Positions 33,046-47,520 of a stretch of DNA of 64,000 nt are shown here, in pieces; the first letter of the stretch is position 1; each line of letters starts with the position of its first letter. Under the pieces are notes generated by a model that did not search any database, was not told the DNA's origin, and saw only the letters and a program-made list of their open reading frames with translations. This stretch comes from Bolinopsis microptera (taxonomy: Eukaryota > Ctenophora > Tentaculata > Lobata > Bolinopsidae): positions 16,401,919-16,465,918 of the forward strand of contig NC_087076.1 of the NCBI RefSeq assembly GCF_026151205.1, given 5' to 3'. The translations under genes and the position numbers were made by a program.

Positions 33046-33358
33046 GGGGGGGGGTACCAATGGCATAAAATGGCATACGTTTTATGGCATAAATGGAAAT
33101 TTTTATTGGCCAATTCTCCGTTTATGCCATGAATTTAGGTCTTCATATTTGACTTTAAATTCGCAAATTATTATTAGTACTTGAATAAGAGACATGTTTC
33201 ATGCTTTATAACGCTTGGAATGATCGTTAAAGATTCATATGACAAATAAAGAAAATAGAAATGTATTATATCAAAAATGGCATAAATGGCATACGTTTTA
33301 TGGCATAAATGGACACTTTTATTGGCCAATTCTCCATTATGCCATTTATGCCATTGGT

Positions 33359-33418
<60 letters not shown>
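33046..33418. mobile_element. hAT-size-TSD MITE with poly-G/poly-C ends
   Basis: Inserted in the array spacer. GTTAGATG occurs on both sides (33,038-33,045 and 33,419-33,426), matching an 8-bp target duplication. Ends are inverted repeats starting with a G run, then GTACCAATGGCATAAA. The left run is about 9 G and the right is 58 C (33,361-33,418). The inside has several TTTATGGCATAAA repeats and no real gene. An 8-bp duplication fits the hAT superfamily, but the family is not recognised. Confidence 0.8.
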
Positions 33419-33419
<1 letters not shown>

Positions 33420-33426
33420 TTAGATG

Positions 33427-33720
33427 ACGAATTTGATCTTGGAAGAAACCGGCGAACCTAATTCTAACTACAACAAATAGCAGGTAGAATGCAATATTTT
33501 TTATGATTTATCAATTGAGATCAATTATTTATTAATGCTTTATGTACCACCGACCACCATCGCGTACTCTAACTTCTATAATTTCGATATCACATTTTAG
33601 ATCTGATTATACACATGTGTACTCGGTAACTTTTATATACAAAATAACGAATACGTTGTTAAGGAAGCCTGAAGAGTCGTTATAGTTTAATCAGGGTAAG
33701 ACAATGAGGGTCAACACTCA
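33427..33720 (+). repeat. array spacer after the MITE
   Basis: Continues the spacer (ACGAATTTGATCTTGGAAGA to AATCAGGGTAAGACAATG), matching about 3720-4070. No further GPCR copy follows, so this is the end of the array. Confidence 0.7.
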
Positions 33721-33889
33721 ACATGTAATAACTTTAACATCACAAAAAGGTTAAATTAAAAACAATCGCAGGTAGCAGTATACCCGAAACAAATGATTTT
33801 AAAATCATTACCTACAACAACATGGACTGAGTACAGTTCAATAAAAGCAAGTTCCATATTAAAGACCAACCACGTCATCTTAACCTATT

Positions 33890-33967
33890 AGGGGTCGTTC
33901 ACATATTACGAAGGGAGGGGGGTAACAATTTTCCAAAAAGTGATTACGTTTAATATGTGAACGACCC
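33890..33967. mobile_element. short MITE, GGGGTCGTTCACATATTACG family
   Basis: 78-bp element with inverted ends GGGGTCGTTCACATATTACG and TAATATGTGAACGACCC. Relatives occur at 35,551-35,684, a half copy near 46,417 and a half copy near 49,825. Most are bordered by TTA, which would fit PIF/Harbinger-type target duplications. Confidence 0.7.
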
Positions 33968-34418
33968 TCGCCTGCATTGATATCGTAGCGCACGAAGATT
34001 ATGCAAAATGGATTTTTGAGACATCGATGAGAAGTGAGAACTGTAGCAGAATTGTATTTTATGAATCACTGCTGATAAGTCCGTACGTTATTCAAAGTGC
34101 TATTCGATACACAAAACCGTTCAGCGCGTTCGTTAAGTTAACTGGAGTGCTTTTATTCGTTGGCGGGTCGGGGAAAATGGACACAAGCTGGAGTGTGTAC
34201 CAATTTAAGCGGGTCTACTATTTGTAACTTAACTTAAATATAGTTACTTAAAATAGTTCAATTGTAACCCTGTAAACTTCAATTGAATTTATTTGAGTAA
34301 CTATCTAAGTAAATATTAATGTTATTAATTCCTGAACAAAACCGTAATTACATATCCATTGTCCAAGATAACAACAACAATTCACAAAAGAAAAGTCTCT
34401 AATCGACACTAAAAGGTT
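33968..34418. other. intergenic, no gene seen
   Basis: AT-rich sequence downstream of NDUFAF7, presumably including its 3' UTR. A minor open frame at 34,027-34,227 has no recognisable content. Confidence 0.5.
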
Positions 34419-35927
34419 TTAAGAAGAAGATCCTTCAAAACAGAAAGGGACAGGATCAGACTCTCTTGTGATGCACAAAACTTTAAACCGATCGCCCATT
34501 TCATCGGGACTACAAAGGAAGTTGTGAGCATGGATAACACTGTCTTGTTTATCCTCAGGTACTTGGGAATAAAGCTGCTTAAACCTCTCCCCGACCCCCA
34601 TCAGGGTCAAGAATGAGGACTGGGTGATCGGTCCATGAGCTTTTACTCCTTTCACATCAGCAATTGACTTTTTCAAGTCTTTAAAGTTTACATCTGCCGT
34701 CAAGTCACATAATCCCAGGTCTTCAAGAGGGTTGACTTGTTGGTGGTTTTTGAAAGCTCTGAAAGTCAATTCAGTACTCAACTGGTCTTCTCCGTAGTCT
34801 ATAATCAAAGCAGCACCGCCCGATTTGGCGATACGTTCAGCCAGTGAAGTTACGAGCATGTCTGATGCTGGCGAGTGTTCGATTTGGGAACCAACTGGTA
34901 AAAGAGCGAACTCCTTGTCCTGATCTATCTTAATACTTTTCCCAGTTTTATAGGTGGTGTAGAAAAGCTTGTCCATATCTGGCTCAACATCCACCATTAT
35001 CTCAACCCAACCCTTTTCTTCCGTCTTTTGAAACTGGTTAACCGGTAGAGCATCCAAAAACTCGTTCATTATGTAAAGTGAAGGCTTATCATCGGGAGCG
35101 TGGTCCAACATTGAGTACCACTTAAACTTAGCCTTGTGCAGTCCCGTCCGAGACAAATAATTGTGATTATCGAATATATGTTGGGGCGTTATTGTGTTCC
35201 TAACGTTACCACACAACATCTCCTCCTGCTCAGCTATAAACTTTTCGCTCAATTCAACAAGACTAGCTGATAATTTGGGAGCTTTGCCGAAGAAAGCAGG
35301 CCCGATAATCCCGACTGTGTCTATAATATCTCTCATGAGAGTACCCCTACCGGGACCCAGCTCTGTGAAGTGAATTTTAGGAGGTAGTTTGGCTTGCTGC
35401 CAGTAGAGGAGGGACCAAGCCCCGATAATCTCTCCAAATACGGGCGTTAGTTCAGGGGCAGTTATAAAATCACCTTTGTGTCCTATGCTTGCAGCCTGAA
35501 AATAGTGTACGTTTACAGGTTTACTCTTCAGAAAAGTGCCGTTTATGATTAGGAGTCGTGCACATGATTACGCTAGTGTAATTTTAACACAATATCTATT
35601 AGCTATGACGTGTAAAAGTGATTACGGAGGAGCTGGTCAAAAATTGGTAAAAAAAGTGATCACGTAATATGTGAACGACCCCCCATAGAATAATTCTGCT
35701 CCGTCGGCATGGCAACCACTCCTTCAAGCAAGAAATTAGAAAAATTCATCGCAGGGAATGGCAACATGAAGCTACTGAAGTAAAGCGGAGGTCTACTCTA
35801 CACACTAATTATCTACCTGGGGGTAGTATCCGTGTTTAGGATCCATGATAACATCGTGCATCAGCTCTGCCACGTGTAGCGGCCCTGTCATTCGGATACG
35901 CCGACAAAAGTGTGATAGAAGGGACAT
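34419..35927 (-). CDS. NDUFAF7: NDUFAF7-like arginine methyltransferase, complex I assembly
   Basis: Mitochondrial SAM-dependent methyltransferase (MidA/DUF185 family) that symmetrically dimethylates an arginine of NDUFS2 during complex I assembly. Two exons join in phase: 35,930-35,817 (ATG at 35,927) and 35,495-34,419, giving about 395 aa. Exon 1 has TGPLHVAELMHDV...HGYY. Exon 2 has GDFITAPELTPVFGE, the SAM-binding ELGPGRGTLMRDII, NEFLDALPVNQFQKT, IDYGED and LTADVNF, all hallmarks of the family. The first exon begins three bases after TGTTTCAG, so either another 5' exon with the targeting peptide exists or the mRNA is trans-spliced. A MITE sits in the intron. It lies about 350 bp downstream of MRPL50 on the same strand. 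Confidence 0.9.
35551..35684. mobile_element. MITE in NDUFAF7 intron
   Basis: Ends GGAGTCGTGCACATGATTACG and CGTAATATGTGAACGACCC are diverged inverted copies of the family seen at 33,890. The left end is preceded by TTA. Confidence 0.65.
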
Positions 35928-36277
35928 GACCTGAAACAGATCCTTACAATCAATATCTTGGGTATGCTGCACTGTACCATTTGATCCATCTTATTTTAAT
36001 GTGCATGACAAATCGACGATTAGATATAAATGGTCCGTCGGATTTCTTTATTATGTATATATCTTTATATGAAATTCTGTTGAATTGTTCAAGTTTTGTT
36101 ATTTTATTCGGAAGATTCAGCAATAAAGTCAATCATAAAGTTACTCAAGGGTTTGAAAGTTTACAAAAATAAATAACTAGTGTATAGTGCAAGAGTTAAA
36201 TTAAATAGATAACAACTAAATAGCACTAGATGAATCAAAAATCTCGAGTTGGGTCAATGTTCATATTTTAAAAACTT

Positions 36278-37034
36278 TCAAGACTGATCTAACGGCTTTT
36301 TAATACTGTCCATCACAATTTTAACATTTAGCGGCAAAGATTGAGGCCGGAGCTCAATGTACTTGGGCCTGGTAACAGGAGTTTGATAGTATCGGATAAC
36401 ATCTTCAACAGAAACAAGATACGTTAGCTCAGAGCTAGGAATGTCCCTTTCAAACTGTTCAATACACGCTGTAAGAAAGTTGAATTTACTGGCCAAGTCG
36501 GGGAATGCTGCGGTGCGCCAGTCATCCTCACTAGCACCTAGGATCTCCAGAGATAGAGGGAATAAAACTGATTCAATCTGCTCTTCAGAGGGTAGGTCCT
36601 GCTCGTACCTAACAAATTTAACGCATCAATAGTACAATATACAATGATGATTCCACTTCGATACTACTATGATATTGAAAGTCAATAAGTAATAATATAT
36701 AATAGTTAGTTTAATTAGTTTTCTATGATTTGACAATAAATTCTGAGAACTGAATCCTAAACTGTGACCCAATTTCTGAGGTGAAACCTGAGCGATGGAT
36801 TATTCCTACTAACCATTCTTCAGATCTGTCGCTGACGATATTATCAAAATTATCCGTTTCTCCCTTCCCTTTTCCGATGAAAGGTATTTTAGACATCAGT
36901 GACAAGGGTCGAGCTGGCAGGACACGTGGTGTGATGTCACGTGGTGTGCTGTCACGTGACTTCATCACACTCTGAGGTGCTCTGATCGCAGCACATGTTC
37001 TCGAACATCTTCTACCAACTTGTGAGAGAATCAT
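36278..37034 (-). CDS. MRPL50: mitochondrial ribosomal protein mL50
   Basis: Component of the large mitoribosomal subunit. Two exons fit: 37,034-36,814 (ATG, Arg-rich presequence MILSQVGRRCSRTCAAIR) and 36,608-36,278, joined through TG|G in phase, for about 183 aa. Exon 2 has the family core: KFNFLTACIEQFERDIPSS, a VEDVIRYYQTPV motif and SLPLNVKI near the end, matching mL50 (VxDVLxFYxxPV...NLPPNLKI). The exon 1 donor (TG|GTTAGT) is my choice among several because it keeps phase and consensus; without splicing the frame runs to a stop at 36,723. Identification rests mainly on exon 2. Confidence 0.78.
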
Positions 37035-38506
37035 CCTACTATAAAAGTATAGGTCACGTTGAGAATCGAGTTAAAGGTGATAATATAATGAGATACAATT
37101 TGACACTTTTCTGAAGTTAACCTGATTTCTGTGCACGATGTAAAGAGCCTGATCCATCAAGGTACGACAAAATGATCCATTTTGACGGATAAAAATCGTA
37201 TTTAGGAGCCATGTCACTTGCCAGTAACTCCTTAATAGGTTCAAATCTCGCTAACCGTCAGTAAAGTACACGATACACCTCTCAAGTACGATGTGTTATT
37301 CGGTGTACTGTAACGAGTTGAGAGAAGAGGGTTAAAATGTACTGACTGGTTCAAACAGAGGTTATTAACTTCAATGTACAGTCAGCAACCTGGCATTGTT
37401 ATGATTAACAACACCTAGAATCCATCTAGGTAATATTTTGTACGTGATCGCTAGTTCAGCGGAAATACCTTAGTATAACATCTAGATAATAACCAGTATA
37501 GTATAAGTACTTTATAGTATGAAAATGTAGGATGAGATGTTTTATTACTTGTTTGATTACAGGATATTATCTTAAATTATCTTCCACATTAAATACAACC
37601 TGATAGAGCTTAATCTAACTACATATTAGGACGCAGTGAAACTATCGGACTAAGATGTATGGGGACATTAATAGTTTAATATAATGGTTTGTTGGAGAAT
37701 AATAAAGACCCTTATAACTACAAAAAGTTAGAAAAAGGTCTGAATATCATTTTAGTCTTATCAACTGGGTGAGATAATACCAATGTGGAATGATAGCTGA
37801 AGGAGATATTATCTGATAGCTGTCGATGATAAGCGGTAGTTTAATAATACATATACAATATACATACAGGGTGGCCCAAAAGTGACTACCCACACGCAAC
37901 CTCTTAATAACTCACGTAATTCGTCTCTAAATTGCACCAAAATTTCAGAGATTATAGATATGCCGATATGGGTCAAACTTAGATTTCCTGAAAGTTTCGT
38001 AAGCCACGCCCAATTACAGTGGGCGTGGCGTGACACTCCCATACATACAATATAAATATACAATATACATATTATCTATTACATCAATTTATTCTATAGT
38101 ACACTCGTTGTTTGACAGCTTAATTAAATACTAATTACAACCACATGACTCGGTTTCGAATGGCAATTAAGTGCCTGAAAGTTATCATAAATATGATATT
38201 GAAGTTGCTCAGATAACTTTTAAGATATTCGAGTCTCTGAAAATTGATATACTCCTTAAAGCAAGCCTTTATTTTGTTCAATATGCTCATACTTGTTACT
38301 AGAATATATACTAGAATATTTGTCTGCAATAAACAATCTATCACAAAAGTCAGACAATGGTAAAACCACTTCTCCTGCAGATGATCATTGTAAATTTTTG
38401 ATGTCTCGACAACCACGTGACTTCAAGGGACCCAATCCCGACTTACAGCTTGCGATTACACGAGTTAGAGATTACTAAGTGTTGGTACTCTGTAACGGCT
38501 ACTAAA
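37035..38506. other. intergenic with one possible mariner-type end
   Basis: No gene is seen. CAGGGTGGCCCAAAAGTGAC at 37,868-37,887 resembles a Tc1/mariner-type end, and TACATAC occurs at about 37,862 and 38,043 on either side of ~175 bp, but no matching inverted end is found. Confidence 0.4.
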
Positions 38507-38508
38507 TA

Positions 38509-38615
38509 CAGTAATACCCCGATTTAAGGCGGAGTTTGGGAGAAAAGAAATGGCCGCGGTAAATCGGGGTATATGGTAAATGCAAATGTGGGCGCGGTAA
38601 ATCGAGGTTTTACTG
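38509..38615. mobile_element. pogo/Tigger-like MITE (107 bp)
   Basis: Ends CAGTAATACCCCGATTTA and TAAATCGAGGTTTTACTG are inverted repeats bordered by TA on each side (38,507-38,508 and 38,616-38,617). TA duplications with CAGTAAAACCTCGATTTA-type ends are typical of pogo/Tigger elements. Confidence 0.82.
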
Positions 38616-38985
38616 TACACCGTGTTTGCGTGTACTGCACTACTTAAAAACTGGTTAAACAGTTAAACGTCTCAATTCGGTTGCATTTTGATAACATTAA
38701 AACTGACATGCAAAAGAGTTATTACATTATCAAATCAAATAGCAATTTACAGTAATTGTTGAACTTAGATTATCAATCTACAAAACCCTAACATAAAACT
38801 GAATGTAATAAATTAAGTTGTACAACGTGTAGCAGTGACATAGCGGATATGGTTTCAGTAAAGACTGAATTACAAGTGGAAATTATGATTATTACCAAAA
38901 ACGGTCGTTCAATAAAACGCCACGTCACTGTACTTGATAACGTTATGTAGGGTAACTTCCAAATAGTATCTTTAACAGTTTTAAA

Positions 38986-39148
38986 CTAGGAACCGAGTGC
39001 CCTTTTTCCCACGGTTTGTCAAATATTGTCATTCCCTGTCATTCCCTGTCATTCCTTGTCATTCCTTGTCATTCTCTGTCATTCCCTGCTCATATTGTCA
39101 CATTTTGTCGTAAAATTGTCATGACATCGGGCACTCTCGGTTCCTGCC
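38986..39148. repeat. small inverted-repeat element with 10-bp tandem core
   Basis: GGAACCGAGTGCCC (38,990) and GGGCACTCTCGGTTCC (39,129) form inverted ends. The inside has about seven copies of TTGTCATTCC with variants (39,024-39,090). Probably a MITE whose core expanded. No clear target duplication. Confidence 0.55.
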
Positions 39149-39789
39149 CTTTAATAGTCTGTAGTCAAATGATTATTCTTTACTTAGAAACTCGAAACTA
39201 AGAGCTTTGAATTCTCAAAGGTGTAGGTAAGATTTATACCATTACAAAATGGTTAATAAGGCTTATCTCTGGTTTTTGAACTACCTTTTTGGAGGTTACC
39301 CTAGTATCCGTCACCCGTAATTACTGATTACTAAACTCACAAATAATGTCATAACATGATTATAATATAGCGTGAATAAGTTATAATAGACAACTTAAAT
39401 ATCTGGTTTCTGGAACTGAGTATAAAATCGTACAAAGAAAATTAAGAAACAAAGTTATTAATTTGTAGTAATTATGAAAAGGTCATTATATATTTTGCAA
39501 CATTTATTTTCAGCTATATAGCAAGAATGTGGCGATTAAACTTTTCATCGTGCAATAACTAAAAACACTTCTAGATTCTAATAACTGATACATTTAAATG
39601 CAAAATCAAATAATTATTCCCTCGTTGACAACGAGGGAAGTGAACATAAAATGACACACTCAGTACACCTATTAAAATATGATTTCTAATAAAATACAGT
39701 TTACACATCAATGCAATTACCAATCATAGAACATACATTAATTTTCTCCCAAAGTTAATTTTCTCCGGTCCCGGAAGATCATATCCCCA
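39149..39789. other. intergenic, AT-rich
   Basis: Downstream of the PhoD-like gene, probably partly its 3' UTR. No other gene or repeat is recognised. Confidence 0.5.
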
Positions 39790-42700
39790 TCAGTCAGTGT
39801 GAGGTTTGGTGAAGCGAATGTAAACAACAATCCTGGCGAACAGAGCAACAGATATGTAGGATGTAATGTAGAGCATTAGTATTATAACGAGGGTTAACAT
39901 TATCACAGCACACAGCTGCCAGATTATTTGGTGCTCCACCTGCGATATTTTACTTGGTTAAATTCTCCTAATGTTATATGCAATTTTACCACAATTATTA
40001 ATTTTCATAATGTCGCCGAGCGTAAAATCAGTGTTACGACTGCTCAGTTAATTCAAAACCGGACAGGAGTTACGCGAGGGCAAGCCTGGTGATAAAAAAT
40101 GATGGTATAATTACTCATAACACTCACGTAATGTGTACAATTACTCATAACACTCACGTAATGCTTAGGAGGACAGTCAGAGTCAGCAACAGAGCCCACA
40201 TCTATCAGGTAGTGCAGTGCCACCCCAGACTTGCCTCGCACTTCTAGTACTACTCTGGGATAGGGTGTCTCCCACATCACCGATATGGTTCCTGTATAAT
40301 AAATAAACTCGATGATATTTAACGTCTTAATTTCTCTACTCAGATAAAGATTTTCAAGAATATAGTATGTACCTGATTGTGGCCAGGCCATGTTTGTACC
40401 TGTAAATTAGATATAATGGTTTTTAAGAGTGAATTAAACTCGCTTTTTTTCTTCAGAAAATTCTGATATTATACAAGTTCACTTCTCCATAGTGTATTAA
40501 GGAAAAATAAATTTATGTCCCATAAAATTTACGCAATTTATAATATGTAGGTAATAATCTACGGTTATACCAAATAAAAGTAAAGCATTAAAAACTCCTA
40601 AAAGCTAAAGCCACTTACCAAAATTGAGGTCTATGAAAGGTTCCACAATGCAACCACTACATTCGGAAACATATTTGATGTAATATCTACAGAGTAGATC
40701 AGGTATCCAGTCCAAACAGTTGTGCGTCATACCACTACTCTGGACCTGAATTATTTACATGTTATTTACAATGTTATTTACATGTTACCCGGATGTCTGA
40801 TTACATGTTATTTACATGTCACCAGACATCTAGTACAGCAATATGTTTTAAATGCAGTACTTTGTAACTAAAGACAGTAACTACCACCTCCGAGTTTTGA
40901 CAGGTGTTTTAGATATCAAACTGTTTACAAACTGTATAAATATTAAATAACTACAATCTGTTCTCTACCTCGAACAGAGGGCCCATAGTAGAGTTGGTGC
41001 ACTGGATTTCAGCAAAGTGGGAGTCCCCACTGATGATGATAGTGTTTGGACGGCGGGATATCATGCTTAGCAGCCGTTCCCGTTCTAGAGGGTAAAGTAG
41101 CCACTTATCTAGGTATATCCGCTCCGTGAGTAGTGGCAAACCTGGATAATAGTGGTAATAGTAGTGGTAATAGTAGTGGTAATAGTAGTGGTAATAGTAG
41201 TGGTAATGGTAGTGGTAATAGTAGTGGTAATGGTAGTGGTAATAGTAGTGGTAATAGTAGTGGTAATAGTAGTGGTAATGGTAGTGGTAATAGTAGTGGT
41301 AATGGTAGTGGTAATAGTAGTGGTAACAGTAGTGGTAATAGTAGTGGTAATAGTAGTGGTAATAGTAGTGGTAATAGTAGTGGTAATATTAGTGGTAACA
41401 GTAGTGGTAATAGTAGTGGTAAAAGTAGTGGTAATAGTAGTGGTAATAGTAGTGGTAATAGTAGTGGTAATAGTAGTGGTAATAACCGCTGTAAGTTTTA
41501 TTTTGTGTGGATTGTGTACAGTATTTGACAGTGAACTCAAGACACAGACACGCACGTCGTACAAGTTGTACACCGTGCTAACATGGGTACCATTACAGGT
41601 GTAAGAGAGTGGTTTGGGGCAGTAAGAGAGACAGTATTGAAGATAAAGTGCATTGCGATATGTATTATTATACCTGTTCCTAGAATAGTGAAGGGAGTAG
41701 GATCAGTTCTCAGCTCCGTATCCAGCCAGGCCCACTGTTCCGCCCCCAAAACAGCCTGCTTCTCTTTATCCAGCTGAGACCTCGGATCTATCAGGATTAT
41801 CTTGACTCTCTTTTCTCCAGTTCCCAGTAAATAAGACCCGTACAGTCCTCTTCTATTCCTACGAGGTGAGCTCTCTGGCTCATCTAGAAAATCTAGAAAT
41901 ATGTCCTGTAGGGGTTGAAACGTCATTGCTCAATTAGCTGATGAAGAAAAGATTGTTCAGGAGCAAGACAGTCTCGCCTTATAAAGTTGATAGATTAATG
42001 AGGTTAGTAAGGGTTACTCCCATTAAGTGAACGAGACATCCCAGTAATACAATGTATTTGTCAGGCGTAGCTGTAACCCTTACAAGGTTTATAATAGCTA
42101 AACTAATATTAGATTATTAAAGACTTGCACTTGTCGGCATATTTAATCAAATTAATTTAAGGAATGAATTATTGCTATGCTAGATTAATGTTTGGACAAA
42201 TTTACACGGTTTTGTGTGACCGAACAATCTTAGAAAATCCAGGTAATTCTGGCAACCTGGACGGCAGCTGTATAAATATCATCAGATGCACCACCATCGT
42301 TCACACCATAGTCATGGTCATCCCAAACTCCCACAATCTTAGTTCTCCTCTTCTGGAAGGACTGGTAATCGTGGCATGTCTTCATCTTGTGGAGCTGTTC
42401 GGAGTATCGGGCTATACTTGGTGGTTTCTGTAACATTAGACTGGGTTAAGACAAAATGCATAGATAAGACAAAATACAGAGATAAGACAAAATACAGAGA
42501 TAAGACAAAATACATAATATGTATTATATGAGAATTTTCGGAGGGATGATAAATGAAAACACAATTAGTTCAAATTCTTTCCACTTGACATATTAAAACG
42601 CTAATCTCACTTCAACTTTCAATCGTGACACACGTGACACACATGACACACGTGACACGTACCCATGAGAATGGTCTGACTCTGGTATCAGTGTACACAG

Positions 42701-42893
42701 CATCTCCTAACCAGATGAAATAGTCCGGGTCCCACCGTGCTATCTCACTCCACAACGGCTGTTCTGCATCTTGGTGGGAACAGCTACCAAACGATATCCT
42801 CTCTATCGGAGTGTCGTCAACAAAGTCAGCACCAGAGGACAGGTGAAACAGGGCGGAAAAGAGGAGAAGTGGGAGCAACAGGGGAAGAGCCAT
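39790..42893 (-). CDS. PhoD-like metallophosphatase, membrane-anchored (8 exons)
   Basis: Predicted secreted or lysosomal-type ectoenzyme of the PhoD-like metallophosphatase family; the substrate is unknown. Exons, all phase-compatible: 42,893-42,663; 42,427-42,257; 41,905-41,674; 41,141-40,969; 40,745-40,619; 40,399-40,373 (27-nt microexon); 40,291-40,158; 39,939-39,790, about 414 aa. An N-terminal signal peptide (MALPLLLPLLLFSALF) is followed by metal-site motifs ISFGSCSHQD, WLGDAVYTDT, WDDHDYGVND and IISGDSHFAE in the expected order. The last exon is a hydrophobic segment (LCAVIMLTLVIILMLYITSY) likely to anchor the protein. Exon 7 has a second, in-frame donor 30 nt downstream (end 40,128). 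Intron 3 holds a 9-bp minisatellite. Confidence 0.9.
41142..41484. repeat. 9-bp minisatellite (AGTGGTAAT)n in PhoD intron 3
   Basis: About 38 units of AGTGGTAAT with single-base variants (AGTGGTAAC, GGTGGTAAT) begin immediately beside the exon 4 acceptor. The Val/Asn/Gly/Thr-repeat reading frames across it are artefacts. Confidence 0.9.
42447..42658. repeat. short tandem repeats in PhoD intron 1
   Basis: Four units of GATAAGACAAAATACA at about 42,449-42,510, and a GTGACACACRTGACACA repeat at 42,625-42,658 close to the exon 1 donor. Confidence 0.7.
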
Positions 42894-43296
42894 GTAGCAT
42901 CCTACCTCTTACAAGTTACTGTCTGGTCTTTACATGCTACGGGAAATGTGTGAACTGTTAAATATACAGTGTACAATGGTTCTATTCTGAAAAAGGAATT
43001 GGGCGATTGAAAGTTACGGTAGTTGTTGTATTGTTAGAGCTGTGAAACAAGAATTGAATACCATAAAATGATATAATTTTACTTGATTCGGATAAGAAAA
43101 ACACAGATGTAAACCACCACAGGTAAATGACATTATCGTGCTAAAAACTGAACACAATCAGCGACTCAAAATGAAAATAATAAATTAACTTCCCTAATCC
43201 CCAAAGAAATGGTTTGATACTGATACGGAGCGCAAAGTGCTTTAAATATATCGGGGAAAATCGGTTAAAAAATGAAAAGTTAAAATCATCAGTTTC
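42894..43296. other. intergenic between PhoD-like gene and KRR1
   Basis: Only about 400 bp separates the KRR1 stop from the phosphatase start, both on the minus strand. It must hold the KRR1 3' UTR and the phosphatase promoter. No motif stands out. Confidence 0.5.
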
Positions 43297-46197
<2,901 letters not shown>

Positions 46198-47520
46198 TTT
46201 GATCTATAAACGGTTAAGAATGAGATTAAATAAGAGTTCAAGTTCGGTTTACCGACAGTTTACTTACTACTATAGAGATGAATACTGATAAGGATTAGAG
46301 AGGTTGACTAAATTTTGTTTGACATGTATGACAATGATTTTGTGCTCTATATAGAAAAAAAATTTGGTTCATATAGATCCATGGATGATCATTTTGTCAC
46401 AAAGTTCACCATAATTAGGGATAGTTCACATGTTACGTAAGCCTTATTTTTTGTCATTTTAGACCCCATCCCCCTCTGTAAAACACTTAACATTATATAG
46501 CTACATTCTACAATTGTGTTGAAATTGCAGTAAAGCTTTAGCGAAACCGATGGCATTGCTTGTGACAGGTACCACCTACCCCAAAATGCCTGTGGTGTAT
46601 AAAAACTCCTCATGGCAGCCCAGCTGTTTACAGTTCTCTTAGAGGATTGTGCAGGCCGTGGCCCCTCCTTCTATGCTTATTAGGGATTGTACCCTCCTAC
46701 CTGGCTTGCCTTGCCAGGTGGGACTTTTCAATTCAATCAAATTGTTTCACTAATTGGCAGGAATCCAAATCATATACACACAGCAACCAGGAGTAGCATA
46801 AAGCTAATTGTTCTAGGAGATGGTTAAAGGAAAGGAATTAATGGTCTGGCAGACACTGGTCTATCCCAAATAGCTTACAACGCGAATGTAACTAGGTTGT
46901 TTTCTTGAAGAGGAGTCATATTCTCTTATTTGTAAGACCACACCATCTAAGACATGTGTGACAGCAGCCTCTGAAAGTGATAGGAAAATCAGTCGACATG
47001 AAGAAATTTACAGAGACCCTAAGACAAATATTCCTGCTTAAACAATCAAGAGGTAGAAAATTAAAGAAACGAACGATATTAAATTATTTTAATAAACTTC
47101 GGATTTGCTGTAAATGATTTAAACAAAATTGTGTTTTACCAAACCAGTCTGATGTGAGACTCGGAATTGATTGAAATAAATTTTCGTGCACATACAGAAT
47201 GAATGGTTAATAATTTAATATATATATGTAGACCAAGCTCTGTGCACGGGATGCTTCCTGGAAGAATCCAGTTCTTTTAGCGGGGCACCCTACCTAAAGC
47301 CAAATTGAGATATAATAATCATATTCCTAGGGAAATAATCAGAAATCGAATACCAATCAAATAATATGATATATAGGAGTAGTAACCATATTTACTATGC
47401 AAAATGCCCCAACCTCATAGTGTAAATTTATTTAAAATTCAAATTCCATACCACCACTAAACCCCAACAGTCAACACAACAGCCCAAGCAAAATACTTGC
47501 ATCATCATGTACCCAACAGC
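46198..47520. other. intergenic, half MITE near 46,417
   Basis: Upstream of KRR1. AGGGATAGTTCACATGTTACG at 46,417-46,437, preceded by ATT, is a diverged left end of the GGGGTCGTTCACATATTACG MITE family. No gene is seen. Confidence 0.45.

Noticed and set aside
33239..33427. Reading frame ending in a proline run
   Set aside because: It is produced by the 58-C end of the MITE.
41109..41604. Valine-, threonine- and Ser/Gly/Asn-repeat reading frames
   Set aside because: All come from the AGTGGTAAT minisatellite inside an intron.
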